From Bacteroidaceae bacterium (GTDB lineage: Bacteria; Bacteroidota; Bacteroidia; Bacteroidales; Bacteroidaceae), in the NCBI GenBank assembly GCA_017507105.1, contig JAFWBM010000032.1:51559-115558 (forward strand): a stretch of 64,000 nucleotides of DNA, read 5' to 3'. Both the position numbers and the translations under genes were made by a program. This document shows, in pieces, positions 43,841-53,416 of this stretch. Each line of letters opens with the position of its first letter. Position 1 is the first letter of the stretch. Below the pieces are notes generated by a model. The model ran no database searches. It was not told where the DNA came from and saw nothing but the letters and a program-made list of their open reading frames with translations.

Positions 43841-46800
43841 TTGATAGTTGCTACTGCAATATTCTCGCTATCTATATTACTTAGGACCGATGTTGCCAGA
43901 CAGCGGCTTGGCGACTATATAACCTCTTTAACACAATATCATAATATACCACTTACAGTTGGTTCTGTAGACATCGGACTATTCAACAAACTGGAAATAG
44001 AGGATATTCTACTGAATGACCTAAACAATGATACAATATGCTCTATAGAGAGAGTGACAATCTATATCTCTCCTATAGACCTTTTGAAAGGCAAAATAGG
44101 TATAGACAACATAACGATTGCAAAACCTAGAATAAATATATACCGCAACAACCCCGATGAAACCATAAACGCACAGTTTATAATAGATTTATTGGCAGGT
44201 AATGATACGGTTTCCTCTACCACAATTCCGACATTAAGAGCTAACCATCTGAGAATATACGATGGCGAGTTCCGTTACAGAGTGCTATCACAACCCGGTA
44301 TAGATAGTACCAGATTTAACTCAACAGACATATGCGTATCCGACATCGAGACTTCGCTTTCTATAAAAGAGATATCGCCGTACAGAATAGATGTACACCT
44401 CAGACGCCTATACGGTAAGGAGAAATCGGGACTCGAACTCAAGAATTTTTTTGCACGTATTAAAGGCAATAAGGATGGCGTATCTATACAAGGAGCCAAG
44501 ATTACTCTTCCAAACGGGCATATCGACTCCCATGCAATAATAGCAAAGATATCGGGCAAGGGGCCGACCGAGAACAACATGGTATTGAATGGAGAAATAA
44601 GCAGCGATAATTTCCATATCTCCGACCTTGCCCCTCTGATGCCCGAACTTACAAATATAACGCCATCACTACATTTCAGAATACCATTCAATGCAACAAG
44701 CAAAAATATAGAACTACAAGGAGTTGAAATAAAGACAAACGACAATGCCTTATTCCTCGAAAGTAATATTGCCATAAAGAACGATTCTTGTGGGAACAGA
44801 TATCATCTGAAAGTGACAAACAGCGCACTTACACCAGAAGGGCTTGGTTTAATCTATTCCATCGCGGGGGGCAAAGGAGCACCCGGGTTTCTGAACAAAC
44901 TTGGAGAAGTTACAACAACAGCAGAAGCTATTGTTGAGAATGGGATAATTGAGAGCAACGTATCGGTAGAGAGCGACTGCGGAATCCTTCATGCGCGCAT
45001 CTCTCCAAGCAGCACGGGTGGTTATCACGGCAACATCAATGGTGAAAATATAAAAATTGGAGCAATCACTAACGGTAAGGAAACAGACTGCTGCGATATT
45101 AACGCAACATACAGCTACACATATACCGATTCCACAAACTACAATGGTCAAATAAATACAACTGTTTCTTCTCTTTGTTATAACGGATACAACTATACAC
45201 CTATAAAGATTATAGGTAAGATTACACCGGAAGTATTGAGCACCAATATTATAAGTAACGATAAGAACCTGGCTGCAAATCTAAATCTGGGAATCAAGAA
45301 AGATGGTAAAAAAAAGAAACTCAATTTAAGCCTTAACGTCGACTCAATAATACCACACAACTTAAACTTTACAAACAGATTAAAAGAGAGCAACATATCT
45401 TTTAAAATAGAGGCTACAGCATCGGGTGAGAACCTTGACAATGCGACAATGAGAGCCAACATATACGATTTCAGACTGCGTACACCTCAGCAGTATTGGA
45501 AAATACGTCATATGCATATAGCCGACAACTCTATCGACAAGAAAAGAAACCTCATAGTAAACTCGGATATAATAAATGGTTATCTTACAGGATACTACGA
45601 ACGCAACACACTTGGAAACAGTTTCAAGAACATATTAAGGAGATACATTCCGTCGTTAATAGGGGATAATGATATTAAAGAGGGGGACAACAATTTTGTA
45701 TTTGGAGTTACAATAAAAAACAGTGATATACTGGAAAAGCTATTCGACCTGCCTATAAGCATATCCGAGATGTCAAGCATAAGCGGAACCTGTGACGAAC
45801 AGAACAGACATTTCGAACTGAGAGCTGATTTCAATAATACAGCTATTGCAGGACGTAACTATCGCAACATTTTATTGGAAACAAAAACAGAAGAGAAGAG
45901 ACTCACATTGCAAACCGTAATGCAACGCCCGTCAAGAGCTAACACTCCCGAAGAGTTCGATTACAGCAACAAAGAGAATGACATTACAATAAAACTGCAA
46001 TGCAATGTAGCAGACGATAAACTCAGCAATAATCTTGAATGGAGCAATATCACAGCACCGGTAAACAGAGGAAACATAAACCTTGATATTGAGTTCGAAC
46101 ATACAAAGGAGGAGAGTATGCTGGTAAATGCTATATTCAAACCCGGCACAATAATACATAACGACAGTATATGGTTCCTGAGACGAGGCTCTATCAGCGG
46201 AGTTGGCAACAGCTATGCCATAAAGGATTTGTCATTGTATGGCGACAACAGACATATAACCATAAACGGTATATTGGGTGAAAGAGAAGAGGACAAACTA
46301 AATATCGACCTTAAAAACATCGTCCTTGAAGAGGTGTTCGACCTTGTAAATTTTCACTCGGTAGAGTTCGGTGGAACCGCTACCGGTGGCATAAACATCT
46401 GCTCTTTGTTTGGTAATCCCCAAATAGATGCAACTCTGAATGTAGATAGATTCAAATTCGAAGGAGGTCTAATGGGCGATCTTGCCGTTAGAGGTGATTG
46501 GGAAAAGGAGAACAAAGCCATACGCATAAAAGGTGAGATAAAGGATGAAGGCAATAATAGTATCATAAACGGTATTGTGTCACCAGCCAACGACACAATA
46601 AATCTACAGATAGACACCAATGGCGCTCGTATTGAATTTCTAAACAATATGATTAGCAGTATTGTAAGCGATGTCAACAGCAGAGTTTATGGGGATATTG
46701 CAGTACGCGGTAAGCTAAGCGATATAAACCTTTACGGTGCGCTTGCCGCAAGAGGCAGCATGCGTCTGCGCACAACAAATGTCACATACAACATGAGTGG

Positions 46801-48208
46801 TGACACAATTCGTCTGACACATAACAGAATAGGTTTTGACAATATACACATACGCGACAATGATGGAAACAGCGGCATTGTTAACGGCGCTGTAAGCCAC
46901 AACAGCCTAAAAAATTTCACATGCCATTTCAACATAGACGCAAATAATCTGCTTGCCTATCACAGCAACAGTTTTGGCGACGACGGATTCTATGGCACCG
47001 CATATATTACAGGAAATGCCGATTTCAGTTCGGATGATAATGGTATACGCCTAAGAGCAGAAGTGGAGACCGGAAAGAACTCCATATTTGTATACAATGC
47101 AGCCGGCCCTGCAGGAGCCACAGATAACAAATTTGTAACATTCATAGACAGCAAATCCAATAAAGATAAGAGTTGGGAGTTAAACATACACTCCACCGAG
47201 AATGAGAACAGCATACTTAGCAGACTCAATCTCGACTTCATGATATCCGTAACACCCGATCTTCATCTGCGTGTATATACAAACACAATAACAAACGATT
47301 ATATAGATATTTACGGTACCGGGCCAATCAATGCGATATACGACGAAAAAGAGGGTTTCAGTATGAAAGGTCACCTCGACTTAAACAGAGGGACATACAA
47401 GTTCACCATGCAGGATATCTTCCCGAAAGAGTTTACGATACGTTCGGGCACACTTAATTTTAATGGTGACCCATTCCTTGCCGATTTGAATCTGAATACA
47501 TCTTATGTGGTTCCCTCGGCTTCACTTACAGATCTCGATTTAAGTATAGAGCGTCGTAAGAACGTAAAGGTAAACTGTCTTATGGACATTACAGGTACAT
47601 TACAAAGCCCCAACCTCACATTCGGCCTTGAGTTGCCCGATGGCAACGAAGAGGAGCGCGAACTTCTCGCAAGTGCCACTAGTACACCCGAGCAGACCAA
47701 CATGCAGTTCATATACCTTGTAGGAATAGGCAAGTTCTACACATATAGGTACAACAACCAAGATTCAGAGAGTCAATCTTCAACAATGATGGAGTCTTTG
47801 ATTTCAAGTACAATATCGGGACAGCTAAACAATATGCTGTCACAGATTATAGATAGCAACTGGGACCTCACTGGCAACTTTGCCACCAGCGAAAAAGGAT
47901 GGAACAGTATGGAAGTAGAAGGGATGCTTTCCGGACGTCTGCTCGATAACAGATTACTCATAAATGGAAATTTTGGATATCGTGAAAATCCACTTGCCAA
48001 TAAGAACTTCATAGGAGATTTCGAAGTACAGTGGCTGCTGAACAAAAGCGGCAACGTAAGCCTTAAAGCATACAGTAAGGTAAACGACCGATATTTCTCC
48101 AAGACAACATTAACCACACAAGGAGCCGGTATAATGCTACGTCACGACTTCAACAGCTGGCTGTTCTGGAAAAGAAAAGAGAAGAAAAACAAAGAGGAAC
48201 AAAAATAA
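43841..48208 (+). CDS. tamB: TamB/DUF490-family translocation and assembly protein
   Basis: A 1455-residue protein from a TTG at 43841. The frame stays open upstream to 43769, and the codons from 43808 (ATT) read I-K-R-L-R-N before the hydrophobic stretch, which is the basic n-region a signal anchor needs; no ATG or GTG exists there, so the true start may be the ATT. The N-terminal anchor is followed by an AsmA-like part (TVGSVDIGLFNKLEIEDILL, SPIDLLKGKIGIDNITI) and long beta-rich repeats. The C-terminal DUF490 domain (about 1110-1455) has GHLDLNRGTYKFTMQDIFPKEFTIRSGTL and ends with basic residues. TamB bridges the membranes to move lipids or assist barrels. No tamA gene is adjacent. It ends 11 nt before argF'. 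Confidence 0.87.
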   Translation: MIVATAIFSLSILLRTDVARQRLGDYITSLTQYHNIPLTVGSVDIGLFNKLEIEDILLNDLNNDTICSIERVTIYISPIDLLKGKIGIDNITIAKPRINIYRNNPDETINAQFIIDLLAGNDTVSSTTIPTLRANHLRIYDGEFRYRVLSQPGIDSTRFNSTDICVSDIETSLSIKEISPYRIDVHLRRLYGKEKSGLELKNFFARIKGNKDGVSIQGAKITLPNGHIDSHAIIAKISGKGPTENNMVLNGEISSDNFHISDLAPLMPELTNITPSLHFRIPFNATSKNIELQGVEIKTNDNALFLESNIAIKNDSCGNRYHLKVTNSALTPEGLGLIYSIAGGKGAPGFLNKLGEVTTTAEAIVENGIIESNVSVESDCGILHARISPSSTGGYHGNINGENIKIGAITNGKETDCCDINATYSYTYTDSTNYNGQINTTVSSLCYNGYNYTPIKIIGKITPEVLSTNIISNDKNLAANLNLGIKKDGKKKKLNLSLNVDSIIPHNLNFTNRLKESNISFKIEATASGENLDNATMRANIYDFRLRTPQQYWKIRHMHIADNSIDKKRNLIVNSDIINGYLTGYYERNTLGNSFKNILRRYIPSLIGDNDIKEGDNNFVFGVTIKNSDILEKLFDLPISISEMSSISGTCDEQNRHFELRADFNNTAIAGRNYRNILLETKTEEKRLTLQTVMQRPSRANTPEEFDYSNKENDITIKLQCNVADDKLSNNLEWSNITAPVNRGNINLDIEFEHTKEESMLVNAIFKPGTIIHNDSIWFLRRGSISGVGNSYAIKDLSLYGDNRHITINGILGEREEDKLNIDLKNIVLEEVFDLVNFHSVEFGGTATGGINICSLFGNPQIDATLNVDRFKFEGGLMGDLAVRGDWEKENKAIRIKGEIKDEGNNSIINGIVSPANDTINLQIDTNGARIEFLNNMISSIVSDVNSRVYGDIAVRGKLSDINLYGALAARGSMRLRTTNVTYNMSGDTIRLTHNRIGFDNIHIRDNDGNSGIVNGAVSHNSLKNFTCHFNIDANNLLAYHSNSFGDDGFYGTAYITGNADFSSDDNGIRLRAEVETGKNSIFVYNAAGPAGATDNKFVTFIDSKSNKDKSWELNIHSTENENSILSRLNLDFMISVTPDLHLRVYTNTITNDYIDIYGTGPINAIYDEKEGFSMKGHLDLNRGTYKFTMQDIFPKEFTIRSGTLNFNGDPFLADLNLNTSYVVPSASLTDLDLSIERRKNVKVNCLMDITGTLQSPNLTFGLELPDGNEEERELLASATSTPEQTNMQFIYLVGIGKFYTYRYNNQDSESQSSTMMESLISSTISGQLNNMLSQIIDSNWDLTGNFATSEKGWNSMEVEGMLSGRLLDNRLLINGNFGYRENPLANKNFIGDFEVQWLLNKSGNVSLKAYSKVNDRYFSKTTLTTQGAGIMLRHDFNSWLFWKRKEKKNKEEQK

Positions 48209-48219
48209 AATATATTCAT

Positions 48220-49173
48220 ATGAGAAATTTCACATGCGTAAATGATATAGGCAACCTTAAAAGTGCAGTAGAAGAAGCCTTTGAGATAAAAGCTGAACGA
48301 TACAAATACTGCGAGCTGGGCAAGAACAAGACCCTTATGATGGTCTTCTTCAATTCAAGTCTCAGAACACGCCTAAGCACACAAAAAGCAGCCCTGAACC
48401 TTGGCATGAACGTCATTGTCCTTGACATCAATCAAGGTGCCTGGAAACTAGAAACCCAACGTGGAGTAATCATGGACGGAGACCGTCCCGAACACATTTT
48501 GGAGGCAATACCTGTAATGGGCAGCTACTGCGATGTAATAGGTGTACGCTCGTTTGCTCGTTTCGAGAGCAGGGAAGAGGACTACAACGAAGTAATACTC
48601 AACCAGTTCATAAAATACTCGGGACGTCCGGTATTCTCAATGGAAGCAGCCACACGTCATCCCCTGCAGAGCTTTGCCGACATTATAACAATAGAGGAAC
48701 ATAAGAAAAAAGAGCGTCCCAAAGTAGTCATGACATGGGCACCTCACCCTAAAGCATTGCCTCAGGCTGTCCCGAACTCATTTGCCGAATGGATGAATGC
48801 CACCGACTATGAGTTTGTTATAACCCACCCCAAAGGTTACGAGTTAGACCCATCATTTGTAGGCAATGCGAAGGTTGAGTACGACCAGATGAAAGCATTT
48901 GAAGGCGCCGATTTCGTATACGCAAAGAACTGGGCAGCGTACAGCGGTGACAATTATGGGAAAATACTATGCAACGATCGCAGCTGGACAGTCAGCAACC
49001 GTCAGATGGCAGTAACAGACAATGCCCATTTTATGCATTGCCTGCCGGTACGCAGAAATATGATTGTAACGGACGATGTAATAGAGAGTCCGCGTTCACT
49101 TGTGATTCCCGAAGCTGCCAACCGTGAGATTTCAGCTACAGTGGTACTGAAAAGAATCTTGATGGATTTATAG
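48220..49173 (+). CDS. argF': N-succinylornithine carbamoyltransferase
   Basis: A 317-residue transcarbamylase of the arginine pathway. The carbamoyl-phosphate loop is FNSSLRTRLSTQ (44-55), and HCLPVRRN carries the substrate-binding cysteine. Proline at position 90 (GDRPEH) matches the residue that sets succinylornithine use in the Bacteroides fragilis enzyme, where acetylornithine users have Glu. Almost the entire sequence reads like the B. fragilis protein. It lies 11 nt after tamB and probably shares its transcript; no other arg gene is nearby. Its stop codon sits in the loop of the terminator. Confidence 0.93.
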   Translation: MRNFTCVNDIGNLKSAVEEAFEIKAERYKYCELGKNKTLMMVFFNSSLRTRLSTQKAALNLGMNVIVLDINQGAWKLETQRGVIMDGDRPEHILEAIPVMGSYCDVIGVRSFARFESREEDYNEVILNQFIKYSGRPVFSMEAATRHPLQSFADIITIEEHKKKERPKVVMTWAPHPKALPQAVPNSFAEWMNATDYEFVITHPKGYELDPSFVGNAKVEYDQMKAFEGADFVYAKNWAAYSGDNYGKILCNDRSWTVSNRQMAVTDNAHFMHCLPVRRNMIVTDDVIESPRSLVIPEAANREISATVVLKRILMDL

Positions 49174-49191
49174 ATCCATCAAGATTCTTTT
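49150..49191. terminator. Terminator overlapping the argF' stop codon
   Basis: An 18-bp perfect stem (AAAAGAATCTTGATGGAT and its complement) with the loop TTATAG, which contains the TAG stop (49171-49173). The 3' arm ends in TTTT on either strand, so it may also serve rarA on the minus strand. Confidence 0.85.
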
Positions 49192-49261
49192 ATAATCACA
49201 CCTCTTAAGACAATTGAATAAGCATCCGCTAGGAGAGCAAGGCGACATAGGTTCAGAAGAA

Positions 49262-50542
49262 TTATCGTGAAAAAGATTTATCATCACCCCAACATTCCTT
49301 CATCCATGACTTTATTTTTTGTTCTGAAGAGTTCTCTTGCGGAATCCAAAAGCTGAAATCCAAACCGTCTGATGGCAAAAACTGTTGTTTAACAAAATGA
49401 CCGGGATAATCGTGTGAGTATTTATAACCATCTGAATAACCCAAATCCTTCATGAGTTTTGTAGGCGCATTCCTAAGATGCAATGGAACAGGAAGATTTC
49501 CGGTTTCACGAACCTTCTCCAAAGCACTATTAATACCCATATATGCCGAATTACTCTTAGGAGAGGTTGCCAGATATACAGTAGCCTGAGCAAGAGGGAT
49601 ACGTCCCTCGGGCCATCCGATTTTCATCACAGCATCGAAAGCCGCATTTGCCAACAACAACGCATTTGGATTGGCAAGACCAACATCTTCTGATGCAGAT
49701 ATTATCAATCTGCGTGCTATGAAAGCCGGATCCTCGCCACCCTCTATCATCCTGGCAAGCCAATATAGAGCTGCATCGGGATCACTACCGCGTATCGATT
49801 TTATAAAAGCCGATATAATATCGTAATGCATCTCACCATCCTTATCGTATGCTGCCGGATTCTGCTGAAGACGCCCCACAACCTTAGCATCCGTTACAAC
49901 AACCGGAGAATCGGGATCGGCCTCCACCACAAGTTCCAGAATATTCAGCAGTTTACGCGCATCACCACCACTATAACGCAAAATGGCATCGGTCTCCTTT
50001 AGTTGAACACCTCGCCGCTTAAGTTCGTCATCAACCTCGATAGCTCTATTCAAGAGAGAGAGAAGATCCTCTTTCTCTAGCGAATTCAACACATACAGCT
50101 GGCAGCGGGAAAGCAATGGGCGTATAACCTCGAAAGAAGGATTCTCTGTTGTAGCACCTATAAGAGTAACCAATCCCGTTTCAACAGCACTCAACAAGGA
50201 ATCTTGTTGCGACTTATTAAAACGATGAATCTCATCTATAAAAAGTATTGCACCACCATTTGAGAAAAGAGGTGATGATTTTGCCTTTTCAATAACCTCT
50301 CGTACCTCTTTCACTCCCGACGATACTGCATTCAGTGTATAAAAGGGACGATTCAGCTTCGCTGCAATTATTCTAGCTATGGTAGTCTTTCCTGTGCCGG
50401 GAGGCCCCCATAGAATAAATGACAACAACCTGCCCGAATCAATCATGCGGCGAAGGACAGCTCCTTCGCCTACAAGATGTTGTTGTCCGACATACCCTTC
50501 AAAATCATTAGGGCGCAGACGTTCGGCCAATGGTCGTGACAT
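49262..50542 (-). CDS. rarA: Replication-associated recombination protein A (RarA/MgsA)
   Basis: A 426-residue clamp-loader-like AAA+ ATPase that acts at stalled replication forks. Start [25 protein letters not shown] is typical. Walker A is [12 protein letters not shown], Walker [15 protein letters not shown], sensor 1 [10 protein letters not shown]. The C-terminal tetramer part has [18 protein letters not shown] and [24 protein letters not shown]. Length is normal. It follows fhs by 10 nt on the same transcript. Confidence 0.95.
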   Translation of the reverse strand: MSRPLAERLRPNDFEGYVGQQHLVGEGAVLRRMIDSGRLLSFILWGPPGTGKTTIARIIAAKLNRPFYTLNAVSSGVKEVREVIEKAKSSPLFSNGGAILFIDEIHRFNKSQQDSLLSAVETGLVTLIGATTENPSFEVIRPLLSRCQLYVLNSLEKEDLLSLLNRAIEVDDELKRRGVQLKETDAILRYSGGDARKLLNILELVVEADPDSPVVVTDAKVVGRLQQNPAAYDKDGEMHYDIISAFIKSIRGSDPDAALYWLARMIEGGEDPAFIARRLIISASEDVGLANPNALLLANAAFDAVMKIGWPEGRIPLAQATVYLATSPKSNSAYMGINSALEKVRETGNLPVPLHLRNAPTKLMKDLGYSDGYKYSHDYPGHFVKQQFLPSDGLDFSFWIPQENSSEQKIKSWMKECWGDDKSFSR

Positions 50543-50552
50543 AATTACAGAA

Positions 50553-52217
50553 TCAGCTAAGTCCTACAATCTCGCCGTTAACACAGTCTATGTGGTTAGC
50601 CTGAGGAACCTTGGGCAATCCTGGCATACGCATAATATTACCGGCAATTGCGACAATCATCTCGGAACCGGCATTCAGCACCACGTCACGTATATGCAAA
50701 TCGAAACCACTCACTGCACCATACTGTTTGTCGTCACCTGAGAACGAATATTGTGTTTTGGCAATACATACGGGGAACGATTCCATTCCATGTTTTTCGG
50801 CAAGTTTTATACGGTCTAGAGCCGGCTTTGCAAATGATACGGTTCCAGCATGGTAAATCTTTTTTGCTACCTTCTCAATCTTTGTACATATACTATCCTC
50901 ATCGTCATACACAAATCTAAGAGGTTTCTGAGAAGGCGACTTCTCAATGGTATCTACAACTACATTAGCCATCTCTACAGCACCCTCGCCACCCAATGCA
51001 AAGGCATTGTTGATTACAAAAGGAGCATGTAGTTCATTCTCGCAATGTTCGCGAAGAAGAGCCATCTCCTCATCGGTATCCGTTGCAAAACGGTTGAAGA
51101 CAACGATTACAGTCTGTCCGAATGAACGCAGATTCTCGACATGTCGGTCAAGATTTGCCAATCCGCAACGCAGACCATCCATATCGGGCTCCTTTATCTT
51201 ATCAAGAGAGACTCCTCCGTGCATCTTCAATCCCTGAGCAGTCGCCACGATTACAGTCGCATCAGGCTGCAAACCACTCTTACGACATAAGATATCATAG
51301 AACTTCTCAGCACCAAGATCGGCACCGAAGCCAGCCTCGGTAATGGTATATTCACTATGGGTAAGAGCCATCTTTGTAGCGAGAACCGAGTTACATCCAT
51401 GTGCGATATTGGCAAATGGACCACCATGAACAATTGCAGGAGTATTCTCGGTTGTCTGCACAAGGTTAGGTTTGATGGCATCACGTAACAAGACTACGAT
51501 AGAACCGGCTACGCCAAGGTCCTTTACTGTAAAAGGCTCACCATCGTATGTATAACCCAATAGGATATTTTCAATTCTGCGGCGCAAGTCGGTTTCATCT
51601 GTTGCAAGACATAATATAGCCATAAGCTCCGATGCTGGAGTGATATCAAAACCTGCCTGTTGTGTCAATCCGTTTGTAGAGGGGCCAAGGCCTGTCACAA
51701 TTGAACGTAAAGAACGGTCATTGACATCCAGAACACGACGCCACAGAATCTCTTTTAAACCGAATCCCTCTTTAGCATGCTGATAAAGATAGTTATCGAG
51801 CAATGCCGATATCATATTATGAGCCGAAGTTATCGCATGGAAATCGCCTGTAAAATGAAGATTTATCCTATCCATAGGCAATACTTGGGCATAACCACCA
51901 CCGGCTGCACCACCTTTCATTCCAAAGCATGGTCCCAATGAAGGCTCGCGCAAAGCCACAACAGCACATTTTCCTATTTTATTCAGTCCTAATGCCAGAC
52001 CAATAGATACTGTAGTCTTTCCAATTCCGGCCTTTGTAGCTGTGATAGCTGTAACCAAAATCAGTTTACCTTTCTGTTCACCAATGAGGTTCAATGGCAA
52101 CTTAGCAATATATTTGCCATAATGTTCAAGATCGTTGGCATCAATACCTATCTTGGCTGCAACGTTCTCTATACGCTCTAGCTTAGTTTCTTGAGCAATT
52201 TCAATATCACTCTTCAT
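50553..52217 (-). CDS. fhs: Formate-tetrahydrofolate ligase
   Basis: A 554-residue ATP-dependent enzyme forming 10-formyl-THF from formate. The P-loop is [23 protein letters not shown] near residue 58; [38 protein letters not shown] and [12 protein letters not shown] are family blocks, and [13 protein letters not shown] lies mid-sequence. Length is normal. With FolD at 24 kb it gives the window both main enzymes of the formyl/methenyl-THF branch. Confidence 0.97.
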   Translation of the reverse strand: MKSDIEIAQETKLERIENVAAKIGIDANDLEHYGKYIAKLPLNLIGEQKGKLILVTAITATKAGIGKTTVSIGLALGLNKIGKCAVVALREPSLGPCFGMKGGAAGGGYAQVLPMDRINLHFTGDFHAITSAHNMISALLDNYLYQHAKEGFGLKEILWRRVLDVNDRSLRSIVTGLGPSTNGLTQQAGFDITPASELMAILCLATDETDLRRRIENILLGYTYDGEPFTVKDLGVAGSIVVLLRDAIKPNLVQTTENTPAIVHGGPFANIAHGCNSVLATKMALTHSEYTITEAGFGADLGAEKFYDILCRKSGLQPDATVIVATAQGLKMHGGVSLDKIKEPDMDGLRCGLANLDRHVENLRSFGQTVIVVFNRFATDTDEEMALLREHCENELHAPFVINNAFALGGEGAVEMANVVVDTIEKSPSQKPLRFVYDDEDSICTKIEKVAKKIYHAGTVSFAKPALDRIKLAEKHGMESFPVCIAKTQYSFSGDDKQYGAVSGFDLHIRDVVLNAGSEMIVAIAGNIMRMPGLPKVPQANHIDCVNGEIVGLS

Positions 52218-52258
52218 ATATTATATTGTTTTGTGGTTTATAAATCATCTTCGTCTTG

Positions 52259-52289
52259 CGAAGATAGTAAAATATCTCATACTATTCAA
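52259..52289 (-). promoter_or_regulatory. Promoter of fhs-rarA
   Basis: Minus strand: TTG (52287-52289), 20 nt, TATCTTCG (52259-52266). The -7 box is the right arm of a small inverted repeat (ATCTTCG, 5 nt, CGAAGAT). Confidence 0.55.
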
Positions 52290-52363
52290 CAATAAGTAGA
52301 TTTTAATAAAGCTTTTGTAGTCTATTTCCATTCGTTTCAAAGAGATTATTTAGGAATTTTCAT

Positions 52364-52371
52364 TATCTTTG
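52364..52371 (+). promoter_or_regulatory. -7 box for the GT2 gene
   Basis: TATCTTTG, 22 nt before the ATG at 52394. No clear -33 element. Confidence 0.4.
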
Positions 52372-52393
52372 CGATAACCAAACCATCCGCTGA

Positions 52394-53275
52394 ATGTTAT
52401 CCATCCTGATACCTACAAAAGACTACGACTGTCACCGGCTAATCAAAGAACTCCATAGACAAGGGCAGGCACTCGACATACCATTCGAGATATTAGTAGG
52501 GGAAGACGGAACATCTGCAGCAAACTTAAATCTCAACAACACATCCGACAATCTGCCAAACTACAGACGCATAGTAAAAACACACAACATTGGACGTGCA
52601 AAAATGCGCAACCTCCTTGCGTTAGAATCACGTTACAGCAATCTTATATTCATTGATAGTGATGCCATAGTAGAAAAGAGTGATTTTCTCGCAATCTATA
52701 CAGAGGCATTAAAGAGTTACAGTGTCGTTTGTGGTGGTTTATACCATGCAGATAAATGCCCCAACAACAATTGTTCACTCCGCTACAGATACGAAAAAGA
52801 AACCGACAAAAAACGCGATGCTTTGACAAGAAGCAAGGCTCCCTATGACAGATTCTCCACATTCAACTTTGCAATAAAAAAAGATATTTTTGTTGCAATT
52901 TTATTTGACGATTCAATTACCCGATACGGCCATGAAGACACACTCTTTGGCAAGGAACTTGAGAAACGTGGTATAAAGATAAAACACATAGAGAACAGAT
53001 TGTTGCATAACGGCCTTGAAGACAATGCCACCTTTCTTGCAAAAACAGAGCAGGCTTTATTCAACCTTAAAGAAATGAAAGATAAGATAGGAGAGACACC
53101 ATTACTCATAGCAGTACACAAGCTACAAAAGTTTCATTTGGAGGGACTATTCATGGCTTTCTGGAAACGCTGTAAAGGTATTCTAAAGAAGAATCTCCTT
53201 GGTAATAAGCCATCACTGAAGATATTTAATATATACAAGCTTGGTTACTACATATCACTTCAGAATAGAATCTGA
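52394..53275 (+). CDS. Family 2 glycosyltransferase
   Basis: A 293-residue GT-A-fold enzyme. It starts LSILIPTKDYDCHRLI and has FEILVGEDGTS, the acidic metal site FIDSDA (DxD type) and GGLYHADK. The later RYGHEDTLFGKEL is the usual acceptor-side ED motif. The C-terminal 60 residues are basic and hydrophobic and could touch the membrane. The sugar is unknown. It is a single-gene unit with its own terminator; manC and wecA a few kb away suggest a role in a surface glycan. Confidence 0.87.
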   Translation: MLSILIPTKDYDCHRLIKELHRQGQALDIPFEILVGEDGTSAANLNLNNTSDNLPNYRRIVKTHNIGRAKMRNLLALESRYSNLIFIDSDAIVEKSDFLAIYTEALKSYSVVCGGLYHADKCPNNNCSLRYRYEKETDKKRDALTRSKAPYDRFSTFNFAIKKDIFVAILFDDSITRYGHEDTLFGKELEKRGIKIKHIENRLLHNGLEDNATFLAKTEQALFNLKEMKDKIGETPLLIAVHKLQKFHLEGLFMAFWKRCKGILKKNLLGNKPSLKIFNIYKLGYYISLQNRI

Positions 53276-53286
53276 AGTCTATTTTT
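53257..53286 (+). terminator. Terminator overlapping the GT2 stop codon
   Basis: ACTTCAGA (53257-53264) pairs with TCTGAAGT (53271-53278), followed by CTATTTTT. The TGA stop lies in the right arm. Confidence 0.6.
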
Positions 53287-53350
53287 ACAGTTTTTCCGAA
53301 CTATATCGATTTAAACGTCAGAAAATCCCTCTTTTTACCGAAAAATGAGT

Positions 53351-53358
53351 TATTTTTG
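53351..53358 (+). promoter_or_regulatory. -7 box for glnS
   Basis: TATTTTTG, 58 nt before the ATG at 53417. Confidence 0.35.
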
Positions 53359-53416
53359 TAGTTTAAAATCTTACAGCCACATAAACATGCGAATATAAAC
53401 ATAAAACCATATAGCA

